Shown one piece after another: positions 37,201 through 49,400 of a stretch of 64,000 nucleotides of DNA. The position numbers were made by a program, and so were the translations under genes. The stretch's first letter is position 1. The number at the start of each line of letters is the position of its first letter. The stretch is taken from positions 1,116,001 through 1,180,000 of the forward strand of contig NOWV01000007.1 in assembly GCA_003344405.1 (NCBI GenBank). The letters run 5' to 3'. The DNA comes from Trichoplax sp. H2 (lineage: Eukaryota; Placozoa; Uniplacotomia; Trichoplacea). Below the pieces are notes generated by a model. That model saw only the letters and a list, made by a program, of their open reading frames with translations. It was not told where the DNA came from and did no database searches.

Positions 37201-40083
37201 AACAAGGACATGATAGACCTCCTACTGCTATATCAGGAAGAATTATGCTAGGTTCTGCATGGCTTGCTTCATGTATTATAATTGCTACCTATACTGCAAA
37301 TTTGGCAGCCTTCTTGACCGTTGAAAATTTAAATTCTGGTAACAATTTCTAATTGCAGTTCTTATAGCTTCTTATTTAAAAATAAATTTGATAACTAAGT
37401 ATCGAATAATTTTGCTTTGATGCAGCAATATGGATATTATTCATACTAACTACAATTGATTTATTCACCATTAATCCAATTTTATCATAAAGCAAAACTT
37501 GTGTAGGAATACTTTCAAATCATGTAATGTCAATCTCTATACTGTACTACTAAAGATCAATGATCGTTTGCTTGTCTGCATGTTTGCAATTGAGTATAGT
37601 AACAACGGCATATTGTAGTAGAACTTTTGCAACATTACAAAATACAGAATGATAGTTGGGCTTATCACTACGGTATCTAGAACCTTAAATTGCCGTAATG
37701 TTTAATGGAAATTATATGGTTAACATCACGCTACAATATAATTATGAAAACTCCAATTTAACATATAATTGAAGCTGATGGTAAAGAGAAAAGCCTTCTT
37801 ACATTAAACTTGTCCGTTTACGGTTATAATAATGTTATCAATCCTAAATCCCAGTAAATACCATATACTTGCAGTACGCCGATAATAGAGCAAAATATCT
37901 TCGACATGTACAAGTAACTATATAGTAAAGTTTCCTATTACTGAATTAATATATGCTTTATTTTACCTAATTATATGTTGATTTATTTTCATTGACGGTG
38001 TACTTTCAATAGAAATCAATTCTTTGCAACAGCTGGCTTCCCAAAGCAAAGTTAAATATGGAACTGTACGAGGCAGTAGCGTCTATAACTTTTTTGAACA
38101 TGCGACAATGGCCCCGTATAGTGAAATGGCACAGCGTCTAATCAATGTTCCAAATACAGAAGCTGGTATTAATAAGACTAAGAATGAAGATTATGCATTT
38201 TTATGGGATGCAGCTATAATCGACTATTACAAAAACAAATATTGCACGCTGAATACAGTTGGAGGACAATTTCGAAAAGATGGATATGCTTTAGGGTTAA
38301 GAAAAGGGTCACCATTTATCCAAGAAATTAGTATTGCCATCTTAAAATTACGACAAAGTGGTTATATCGAGCATACTCTTAAAAAATGGTAAGTTAGAAA
38401 AGCATTTTCTTTTATCTAGAAAGGTGCCATAGATATTACCTAAAAGGAAACAAATGAATTTACCTTTCTTTTAATAGTTCCGATAGTTAAATTTGTTGAT
38501 CAGCTTAGGTTGTTAAGATATATTAAATAAAGTAAGATATGTTTAAATAATTTTCGATACATACAGATGTATAAATATTATGCAAGACGTCTATTAATTT
38601 TACCTCTGCAGTTACTATTAACCTATTTTATGTAGTATAACTTATAACACCGAAAACGCACGTAGTAATGTTAAATATCGAATTGCGGGATCTAAATATG
38701 CATAACGTAGCCATACAGAATTATACTTTAACAGGTTAATAATGTGCACAACATTTTTATTCTTGAGGTACTTGCGTTAAAGTTACATTTAAATCTCAGC
38801 ATAGACAGGAATTTCAATTCAGTGGGTGATCCAATACATGAATATTGTGAGATTAAATTAATAAATTGTTATATGCACAAAATACACATAAATTTTGATA
38901 CTATGTAAATAAAACAGGCTACAGCAGCAATCCCAGTTTGCTGATAGCTATTTCATTGGATGAATATTGCATATTGATTTTAACAGCTTCATCAGTTTGG
39001 TAATATTTTATTAACGGATTATAGGTATCAGAAAGCCGGTCAATGTGTAACCAGTAAGACAACCACCAGCTACAAACAGATCGATATCAATCATTTATAT
39101 GGTGTATTTGTTTTAACATTATGTGCTGCAGGTGTTAGTTGCTTAGTTTTGTGTATAGAATGGATTATAACTCTGCAACGAGATGTCGATAAGTCTGATC
39201 CTGAGGCAAGTAAAATATGCCGATTAAAAGTGAAATTAGATACTAATTCTCATTTATATTCTATGTTACATATTTAGTGTTGAGAAAGTACCCGTATGTA
39301 TATAGTACATTAGTAGAATAAAATTTAAGCGTGCGATATTAGCTAGTTCTAAAGAGAACCAATGTTGTGTAGTTATTCATACTCATGGTAAGTAGGTAAA
39401 GCAGTTCAACTATGATTGATTGACATATTAAGAACAATTCTAAATGTGTTTCTATAACACTGTAATTATTCATTAACTTTATTATACAACATTGCTTATA
39501 CTATGGTAGCGCGAGCAATGTTTGCTATGCATCTATATTAATATTTTATACGAGAGTTGCTCAGAGAATAGATTATACATTAAATTTTTTTATTACCTGA
39601 TTTGTATTGATATACTTCCGCTGATTTCACAGCATGACATCATAATGCACAAATTTCACTAGTTCTATCTAGGACTATGATTTAAGCTATACTATTTCAT
39701 ACAGTAAATTCTTACACACCCACATTAAGAGTTAAAGAATGATTACGTATTAATATTATGTATTATATACTCATCTAATTTTACCTAACATTTCTATTTC
39801 CTTATTTTGGCATTACTGTACATGTTAATGCTAATAGATCAGTATCCTACAAATTGGATTAAAGTTCTAATTGCACCTTTAAATTTTTATTTCTTTGTAC
39901 TAGAAACCACAATCAATTTGGCAAGCAGTAAAAATAAGATTTACTCAATTTAAAACGGCCAATCGACTGGTAAAATCAAAGTTTATTCTTCCTTTGCAGT
40001 TTAGTATTTCCAATAACGACTTCAGAAGACATAGTATGTTACAGATACATGGAGAGAAAATATCATCTCCAATAGCTTGCTGA
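31226..40083 (+). CDS. Ionotropic glutamate receptor 1, complete
   Basis: 14 exons, 931 aa: 31226-31322, 31873-32028, 32506-32772, 33839-33976, 34428-34552, 34799-34927, 35176-35331, 35508-35612, 36019-36150, 36387-36593, 36792-37338, 38013-38388, 39025-39205, 39904-40083. Signal peptide about 1-26; amino-terminal domain to about 435; ligand domain S1 from FEGFIVDLL with Arg519 (ITVKR) as the carboxylate-binding site; M1; pore loop TFLQQGHD with Gln at the Q/R site; M3 TYTANLAAFLT; S2 with SSV (about 708) and Asp752 in FLWDAA; M4 (YGVFVLTLC); C tail. Asp in place of the Glu of AMPA/kainate receptors, with WDAA and SSV as in GluN1, suggests glycine or another small amino acid as ligand; that is inference. 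P and T of the usual PLT motif are replaced (GAFSIT). The intron after 39205 starts with GC. The start at 31226 makes exon 1 exactly 97 bp, as in the third gene; an upstream in-frame ATG at 31175 is less likely. Confidence 0.95.
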
Positions 40084-40115
40084 ATTTCTCCCAGCATAAC
40101 TTAGTGATTGATGTT

Positions 40116-40121
40116 AATAAA
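40116..40121 (+). promoter_or_regulatory. Candidate polyadenylation signal of receptor 1
   Basis: AATAAA 33 bp after the stop of the first receptor. Confidence 0.45.
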
Positions 40122-41033
40122 ATTTCGAACACCATTTGCTATGAGTTTTTACACTATAGCGTAATGTTTGGTGATTATGTGCCTAAGTATGCCGCATAAT
40201 TTAAACCTGGTATAAAGTTACCTTAACATTTTATGTAATTACAATTTATTCTTGCGATGTTCTCGAAATTTTGAAGGAAATTGTGATTTAATACCGTACT
40301 CTGTTAATGAAATTACTCTTTACTTTACATCTCATATGTAAAAGTAAGACAACACTAAATTGAAAAATTGCATATTCATCCTTTACGCGCATTTCCTAAA
40401 TTTTCGATGTAAACATCATATTGATTAGCTTACAAAAATATTACCTAAGATTAGGCTTCTGTAACCACATTCACTTGTATTTCATTCCAATCAATTTCTA
40501 TAGAGTAATTGATATTGTATACTATGATTCTGTAACTACATATATTTAATATTTCATAAATTTAATTCGGTAGCTACAATATAAAAATAAATGAAGTCGA
40601 CGAAAATGTAACAATTGCTTACACTACTTAGTATAATAATTTGCTTTAATTTTATAATATCGAAAGTGAATGCAATGAAAGTTAATTTTTAGAATTTTCC
40701 TTCAAGTTCTTGTATAGTAATTATTCTTGCCTAGTTTTTTTATTGTGATAAGTATTCTAGCTTTAAAATTATGACTTACTTGGTTGATTATAATGGTAGA
40801 TTTTACTTAATATCTTATTATATTGTAAACCCAACTGCTTTATTCGGGTTAGAAGTTAAGATAATCCGTAGCATAGCTTTTGTTAAGAATCAGATATTAT
40901 GATTTTGTAACTCAAGCGATGTATTTAGTAATAGGATATATGTGTTCTAATTTTGATCATTAATTATAGTAGAAGTTAATGTTTCTTTGTAATTTCATAC
41001 AGTATGAATCCCAAACATTTGATCTGGAATTGT

Positions 41034-41440
41034 TGATTTGTCTTATTGTTTACTATAGAAAGGTACAGTTTCAAGCTATACTATACTTAGTATCAATTAG
41101 TTGTTTTCTTGAGTCTAGGGTATAATTTATCTTATCGAGTGTGTTTGATTGCTAGTTTAATTTGGAGTGCTTTAGAATGATAGTTGGATAGTCTAATGCC
41201 ATCAACTGCTATGTGTAGTATATAAAAGACAGCGTAGTTCGGTAATTTACTGCAGTTAAATTAGAGAAGACAAGAGAAGTCTAGGATAATCGTGAGTTAT
41301 CTCATTAATTGATAGTTTGGTTGATTGGGGGCAGTAGTTCTGTCCGTATTTTGTTACTCATTTAAGAAGTTTTGCTAAGATAGTTATTAAAGTTATAATA
41401 AACCGGTGTTTTTTCCCTAATTCATTTTGTTTGGACTTCA
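41034..41440 (+). mobile_element. Possible solo LTR (407 bp)
   Basis: The segment starts TGATTTG, ends GACTTCA, and is flanked on both sides by attgt (41029-41033 and 41441-41445). Inside are TATATAAAAG at about 41219 and AATAAA at about 41397, in the order expected of an LTR promoter and polyadenylation site. No internal coding region is present. The terminal inverted repeat is only three bases, so a chance arrangement is possible. Confidence 0.4.
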
Positions 41441-41531
41441 ATTGTTGGTAGTGTAATTTAATTTAGTAAAATCTTTTTTTTTGACATCCGATACTACTTT
41501 AACATTAAATTCCCTTACTGATTATTGGCGA

Positions 41532-41708
41532 ATAGAGAAAAAGTCTATCGTAAGTCCTGAGAATTAATATTATGACTAAGTTGAAGACCATAAATCGTAA
41601 TTGATAGGTCGTTTAGTTTATAAATGGAGAAAATTCTATTGTTAACCTTGAGAATTAGTGTTATAACTAAGTTAAACACCATAAATCATAATTTTTGGAA
41701 GGTTTAGT
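41532..41708. repeat. Two-copy tandem duplication, ~91 bp
   Basis: Units starting at about 41532 and 41623 share the order gaatta(a/g)t(a/g)ttat(g/a)actaagtt, accataaatc and gtttagt with moderate divergence. Confidence 0.7.
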
Positions 41709-42853
41709 TGAAGAATAGTAAACAACTAATTTAAATTTACGGAGGTTATCATATTGCTAAATTTAAATCATCTGTTAAAAAGTTCCACTCAGCTATGTGA
41801 TTATTTAGTAAGGTATATAAAAAATTAATTGTAAAGCATGTGAATTATGATATTACTAATCTTAATGCTATTAGAATATTGCTAGTACTGTACCACAGCA
41901 ATATCTCATTATAGAGGAGTTTTCAAGTTTAGTAGCATAGCTTTGTTTAGATTACGAGATAGTTCACACTTTACACGCCTTGTACTGTAATATGTGATAT
42001 GTCATTAATTCACATTAGGTCGTATATCAATACTTGATGATCCTGTAAATAGGCATAATGTAATCTTATGATCATATATTATTCATCAGATATCTATGCT
42101 CTAAATATTGCCGTATTAATTAGACATTTAGATATAAATTTACCCGATTACATAAGCGCTGTTGAAATTATTATAACTTCTGGCTCCAAGGAAAGGTATA
42201 TAAAAAATAAAATTATTTCTTCAATTTAGTGTTTAACGTTAAGTTACAGTCGTACAAATCACTAAATATCTGAGGGTGTAATAACCGAGTAATAGTCCTC
42301 TGCTATTACTGTAGATTCACTTACCTAACCCAAAATTTGAATTAACAAAATGGAGTAATTCCTTAATGTGATACACGAATATATTTTGCTATCATATACT
42401 GCCTTAACTGGAGAATCCCAGTCATCTACTAGAAACAGCACAAGTACGCCATCTCATCCTATTAGCTACCTGCTGTACTACTACAATTAACTAAAATCAA
42501 TACAGAGGAATTAGGGATAAATGTTCCTAAGTATTACTTTAGACGGATTTTAGTGCCTTGATACGTATTTCAAGGCGACAATTTGTAGATCTAGCTTTTT
42601 CGTTATTTTGGTCATAGAGCTGGTTTATGACATACTGGTATAGGGCATTAATAAAATTGATGTTAATTTAAAATTCCATATTGAATAGAAAATACTATTT
42701 GCGGTAAAAGCGTTTTAACTAAGCCATTGATCAGTTTGTTAATAGGCATAGATGATATAACTTAGCTCAAATACAAATCACCATAGTAATGGACGATAAA
42801 GCCGATATTTTTACTTTGTTGCTGTAGTAATTACTTGAATTGTCCCTATAATT

Positions 42854-43107
42854 ACAAAAAACAATGGAATCATTACAAAATTTTTAACTACAAGTGCCTT
42901 TTTATTCCCATTTCATGCTCGATCATACTATAAAATTGGTATTTCAACTTCATCGCTTTAGAACTTACTGGAAACGTCTTCACATGGTTACAAAAAGCCA
43001 TAGAATAATTACTAAAGTTATTAACTATGAGCACCTTTTTCTTTCCATTTCATGCTCAAGTATACCGTAAAATTGATATCTTTACTTTTTCGCTATTGTT
43101 GTGTTTA
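42854..43107. repeat. Two-copy tandem duplication, ~136 bp
   Basis: Units at 42854 and 42990 share acaaaaa...ca, ttaacta, cctttttctttcc-like and atttcatgctc blocks. A third, more decayed piece begins near 43600 (ttaactataagttccttttt). Confidence 0.7.
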
Positions 43108-46100
43108 CTTCTAAATACGGTATAGTCCATTTTTAGTGAAACGTTAATTTAAACTAGACTGTAACATAACTCTAAATATACTTAACTTATGTTTAACAAT
43201 TTACACTGTAGAAATCTCTTAGATTCTAGCTAGATTATACCGTAGCATTATCCTTATATAGAAGTAACATATTATTATGAATCATCTGTGTCCATAAGTA
43301 ATTTTCTTCTGCTGTGTCTTAACATTATAAAAGTTATCTTCTTTCGCCTATCTCATTAGTTAGTTCTGGTAGTTACACGGTAAGTTTGCACACTTTACCT
43401 ATTCTACACTACTATAGTTATTCGACTAGTCACGTCGTTACTCGCGCGATAATCTTACACGATTATTCTCTTACACTAGCTCAATAAAGATTACTCTTCC
43501 ATTAACTATTCTATTGTACTTTATTGCGACTAATGCCGAACTCTCAACTTTCCGAAACATCACAGCTATAATAGTTACTTAAATTATCTTCATATAATTA
43601 CAAATCTAATATAATCATTGTGAAAGTTTTAACTATAAGTTCCTTTTTATCTCCAAAATTTTATGTTCTATTGCTGAAATAGCAATACTGTACCAATTTT
43701 TAAGTACCGTATAAAAAATTAAAAATAAATAGGGTATTTTTAGCAAATAGACAAATAATTTGCTTTAGCACTTTAATCCTGGTACTACCATGTAAATTAA
43801 ATAATCAATTAAGAAAACAGCTTCAGTTAGAAAATATATCGCCAGAGTAATCATAATTATCATAATAACAACATTTATTTACGAGGTAGCTTTGCATTAA
43901 AGTAGTATGCGGTGTGATTAGTGTGCATTGGCAAGCAAAGTCTACCTTAGTGTAGCATAAAAAATGAAGAGGTGATAGGTTAGCTATAAACATATGTTTT
44001 ATATTGTAAGGTCAAATAAGTAAGACACGACCTTGTTGATCAGAAAATAACTGCACCATTCAAAGATGGTCCTCAAATATGCTATTTTTATTTACATCGA
44101 CCGCATATTTATAAAATTGGTATCAAAACTCCGTCTTCTTATTTACAGTCTAATTAATACGATGTAACTTTATCATTAATAGTAATGCATGTATATATCA
44201 TACGTATACGCGTATGCTTTTGGATAACTATGCAAATTCTCAATTCTAATTTTTGAGTAAAAGTTCCAAATACTTTGTGAGGATGCCCTGATATTACTAG
44301 CACAGCAATTATAGAACAATTATTTTGTATAAACTTGATTTTCGCCAGTAGGATGTCCATACCTACTTGCTAAGACCATCTTTGTTGATAGCTAAGATTC
44401 AAAAGCAATATAGCAACTATTGCCAATTGCAACGGCGTGTGATCTGTATCTGAAAAGAGCACATATTTCTTTTGTACAGTGAATGCCGTACGCAACATTT
44501 TGGGGTTGAACTATCTTAGGCTCACAAATCACTTACTGCGAAATTCGAAATATTAAACAGAGAAAATCTCCAATATGACACAAAAATAGTTAACACCTCT
44601 TTTAACCTTAATTAATGTTTATTTTGAGCCCATATGTTGGAGGAGAACCCGCTTTTTCCCTTCATGGGAACAGCTGAAAGCAGTAAATATATATATTCTA
44701 ATGATAATAAATAAGTATATCGTATGATAAAGTATGTGTTAAAATCATTACTACATATAGATAGATATACGTGTATACAGTACGGATATGCTACATATCA
44801 TATCTAAAGTACCAAATACAAATTCTTAGCATGTACCGAAACTATACTGCATTAATTAATATCTATCGTACCGATTATATTTATTCGTCCGTTTTGTCTT
44901 TGAGTAGTACCACTAGGGCACCCATAAATAAATGCATATACGAGTAATATGTACGCTCGTACATCGGGCAAGAATCGGATTGTTATGGCGCTAAGGTTTC
45001 ATAATGCTGCAGTTAATAATTATGTCGTACTATGGCTATTGCTTGCCACATCAATTAGATAACAATTCTAAATTACTAAGTGTTATCTAGTTTATTTACA
45101 TTTGTGGTTACAAGAAGTATAGAGAATGAGATAGTCATTTTTATAGCACAATCTTTCATATCGTGCCAAGACTCAGAGCTCAAATTAGTTACTAATTAGT
45201 TTTTTGGCAACTGGTGCTATTTACGCTACATTTCATAATAAAATTTACAGATAGGCTGCAAAAGTGTATTACTTTATGCACACTTAACTTTATTTTCTAC
45301 GAAGGAGCATGATAGCCTGTATTCATCTCGTCCCTGTAGTTATTATTATTCTTGCTATACGTTTAATTCTGCGCGTTTAGTTACCCAATGAGCGTAATTT
45401 TATATGAATTCTGCTTGTTAAGAATGTAAATAAATTTAAATAATCAAGCAGCATTTTTTTCTGAGCCTACTAGAGTCTGTCCATAAACCACTGTGAGCTA
45501 TCTGTTTACTCTCAAAAGTACCGTACTTTAGAGCCGTTTAATATACTTTGATTGCAAGTATTTAGATTTTAAAAATTCTTGCAAGCTGATCATAACACGG
45601 ATATTAAAAACACGTAAAAATGTGTACACAATGAATATTCAGAGTATAAAAGAGCATATTGAGATAGTACCGTGTAGAACATGCTAAAGTATCACAAAGA
45701 TACGGCACTTTATACTGAAAATACTTACATTGTTGTAAAGGTTGAATATTTGATGAATTTTTTCATATATTATGTCATGTTTGAAAGTATCATGACGCAA
45801 ATAAGCTAAAATGTTGTGTTTACAACATCTCCCGTATTGCGATTCAATGTAGCTGATATCATCTTTTATTTGTTTTCTTCTTTTAGAAAAATATTTTAAT
45901 AGCCAATATTTATAATTGACGAATTCTTGATTGTTAACTTGAGGTCATTTTCTGACTAGGCTCGATTTAATAAATAATAAATATGGTACAAAATCTGTTC
46001 TGTAAAGAAGAAAAGGCTGATATTTACTTATCAATTAGCATAATGTTCATTTAAAACCCTCTGACGCTATCATAACATCAATAATTAATTAATCAATTCA

Positions 46101-46406
46101 ACCATGGGCGTAGAAATTTAAAATGCGCCGTATTACCATGCAGTAAAGCCCCTTCGAATAATGTAGTTTAGGTTACAGTTTTCAATTTTGGTTTTTCAAC
46201 TAAGCATACCACACAAGTAGTTCTGTTACGGCTACCAGTTCTGACAGTACTATATGCAGAGTAACACCTACCGAATTCTAGATAGTGCAAACACGACTTG
46301 CATTAGAAAATTCCATTTTTTAGTATCCTAGTTTAATTATTAAAGTTGGAGTTCTTGAAATATTGCTATTTTAAAATTTCCGATATTAAATTAGCAATTC
46401 ATTATG

Positions 46407-49400
46407 ATGAAACCCTTAAATTCAAGTTTTCTAGTAATTTACGCTTTCGTAACATTACTTGGTTTTGAAATACGAGCACCTGTAATAGCGGTACAAGCCA
46501 ATAGAATGGAAATACCGATAGGTTTGTAACAGAATCAAGCGAAAAATTAAAATGATGGGGTGTAATGTTCAAATACTATAGGAAAGAGAATGCAGTAGAC
46601 TTTATCTTTGCTTTCTTTGGTATGATATTTATGTATAAAGTAAAAAATATTTGATGTAAATGAGAGCAAGAGTTTTCCGGCAAGAAATTATCTTAAATTA
46701 TTAATTTCATTGCTAAACAATTTACCTTACATTTTTGTTTATTGCCATCCAATCGACAGCTAGTAACGGCCGGCATAGGTGGTTATCCAAATTAGCACTT
46801 CTATTGTAATGTTAGCACGCAAATACTAAAAGTCTAACGCCGATGCTTTAATATTTGCTCATCATAAATTAAACGTTCTTTTACGCTAGTTAAAGAGCAA
46901 ACCCATTCTTTAGTTTAGTCTTGATAATCTATGGCTTTACTAAGCTTAGTTCCATAACCACTAGCAGAAACAAGATCTTCAAGTTACAGTTTCAGCGCAA
47001 ATTTTATTTTAAGCATAAGGAACTGAAACTATTATTCGATATTATTAAAGATATACAGTATCTCTCTGGTAACGAAACAAGAGTTAAATTTTTTCTTTAG
47101 ACTTTTTAATTATGAGGATCCTTTAATATTTATCAAGAGGATAGAAATGGTTAATCTTGATGCAACTACGACATACATTAATATTGAATTATTTAAATTA
47201 GTTTATAGCTAGTAAATGTACTGCATTTTTGTGAGATTAAAACCTTGGGAATCGTTTAAAATATACAAATAGGATCAAATTTATTAAACCGAGCGGCTAT
47301 CTTGCTAGATTATTTAAATTATCGATCAAACAGGGAAACAGTTGTTTGGCAGAAGAGTGTATCAAGGCATTAAAGTCAAGTTAGTGTAATAAATAAGTTC
47401 AAACCATTACTTCTACCACAGCGATTAGGCCAATTTATTGTAGTATTTAAAACGATTGATCCAACTATGAAAATGCGTAATTTTAAGTAAATCAACAACT
47501 ATTACCGACAGCGAAACAGCCACAGTGCTGTTTTTCTTATGTTTATTTCGATCTGCAAGAATCATCCAATATTAAGAGAAGATCCATGATATTAATTCTG
47601 ATACGATTACTAGGCTAGCCTTATGTCATTAGACAATTGATCTGCCCATCTAACAGACCCTATAGTCTCATTTTTGCGAGCTGTAGCAATCATTTTAAAA
47701 TGGTTAAATCGAATAGCAATTTTACTGTAGTTACTAATTAAAATGTAATGTAGTTAACAGGAATGCCCCGAAAGTAAGCATGGAGATTCCAGAATTTGTT
47801 CTTTTTTGTAATTAATATGTTTTATAGGATTTGCATAATTATTTATTCCTGTTCATATAAGAGCATTAAAAATAGCTCAATCTTAGTTTAAATTATGCTG
47901 TCTGATTTCGAAAATGTCAACGCCTATTTTAGATCAGTAGAGCCAATATTTGAAATTATTTCGCCGTTACTTCTCTTGATAACTAATAGTCGCCATAGTA
48001 TCATACATGAGATTGCACTTGTAATACAATCACGTCTATTTAGTAATATTGTGTATTGGAAAACATAAGAATTGACCTTAACAGTTGTTTTAATATAATT
48101 TCTCATCATAGCTGTCCTAGCAGATGGACGAGAACAGAAATTTCACGATATCATCCAGCTAGCTGCGGATCACATTAATGGAGATCCAGTATTTGCGTTT
48201 AATATAATGATAAAGTTGAAAATCTATAATGTGACAAATTATCAACCTTTCCTGTGTCAACAAGAAGGTAATATAATTTATGCTACTATAATATTGCTAA
48301 CTCAGTTACACAGTAAATGTTTCTACTCATTTTAAAGCAATTTTGTTTAAAAGCGCTATCTATACTTAGCATCACAGTCGTATACAGTAATAATACTTAG
48401 ATCACAGTATTGGGAGCAAACCCGACTTGAATTTTTGGATAAATTAAAAAATGAGCAAAACTGATGTTATACGACGATATCAGACAAGTTCAATTTTTGA
48501 ACGGCTTTCATAATGACATTCAATTATGTGTACCAGATTTAAGATGTAAATTATACTCCTGTTTTAATCTCCAGCACGATAGCAAACTGCAAGTATAGAA
48601 TATATGGATATTTATATAATAAAGCGACTCTCGTAATAAAAATGAATTTTCGTCTATCCTGGATGGATGCAATGTATTTCCGTTATCGTGCTTATCATAC
48701 TTATGTAATATGTGACATTCATATAACTGTAAATGTAAATCAACAAGTTTATCCGAAATGTTTTTAAGGTTGTCGTGCTGTCGATGACAAAGTTTGGGCA
48801 ATTATTGGGCCTTCAACATCGAGTGATGTCGAAGCTGTTCAGTACATGGCAACATCGCTAAGGGTACCACAAGTAGCACCGATTGCAACTTATCCAGGTT
48901 TTGATGACCGACCAAGCATGGGCTATTTAGTTCGCATGTCACCTAGCGATAAGTGGCAAAGTCGAGTATTAGTAGATATATTTCAACGATTTCATTGGTC
49001 TTATGCCGCTATCATCGTTTCCAACACGGATTATGGTATGTACGTAACAACATTTATTCGTTATACATAGTTGTCACAGTACCTTTTTGCCGTGATGAGT
49101 TAGAAGTGTTATGGTGTTTGTTATTGATAGAAATTGAAGTGTTATGGTGTTTGTTATTGATGGAAATTGATGTGTTATGATGTTTGTTAGTAAGGCGTTT
49201 TGATGATCAACTGTCCTTAGTTATTTTGTATGCATTCGAATAGGAGGATAGACTAGGGAAATATAAATCTTGATAATATGCAACCTTTGTGTTAGAGAGT
49301 TGTTTATGCTGACACGATTTGTAGTCGTATTGTAAGATTATTATTGGATAGGAGGTTATGGTTGTGAGATCTCCTATGTGAGATTAATGTAAATAGTAAA

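Larger units (their letters stand above)
40122..46406. other. Intergenic DNA between receptors 1 and 2
   Basis: About 6.3 kb without a supportable coding exon. It holds an LTR-like element (41034-41440) and two short tandem duplications (41532-41708, 42854-43107). The remainder is AT-rich sequence in which nothing was recognised. Confidence 0.6.
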
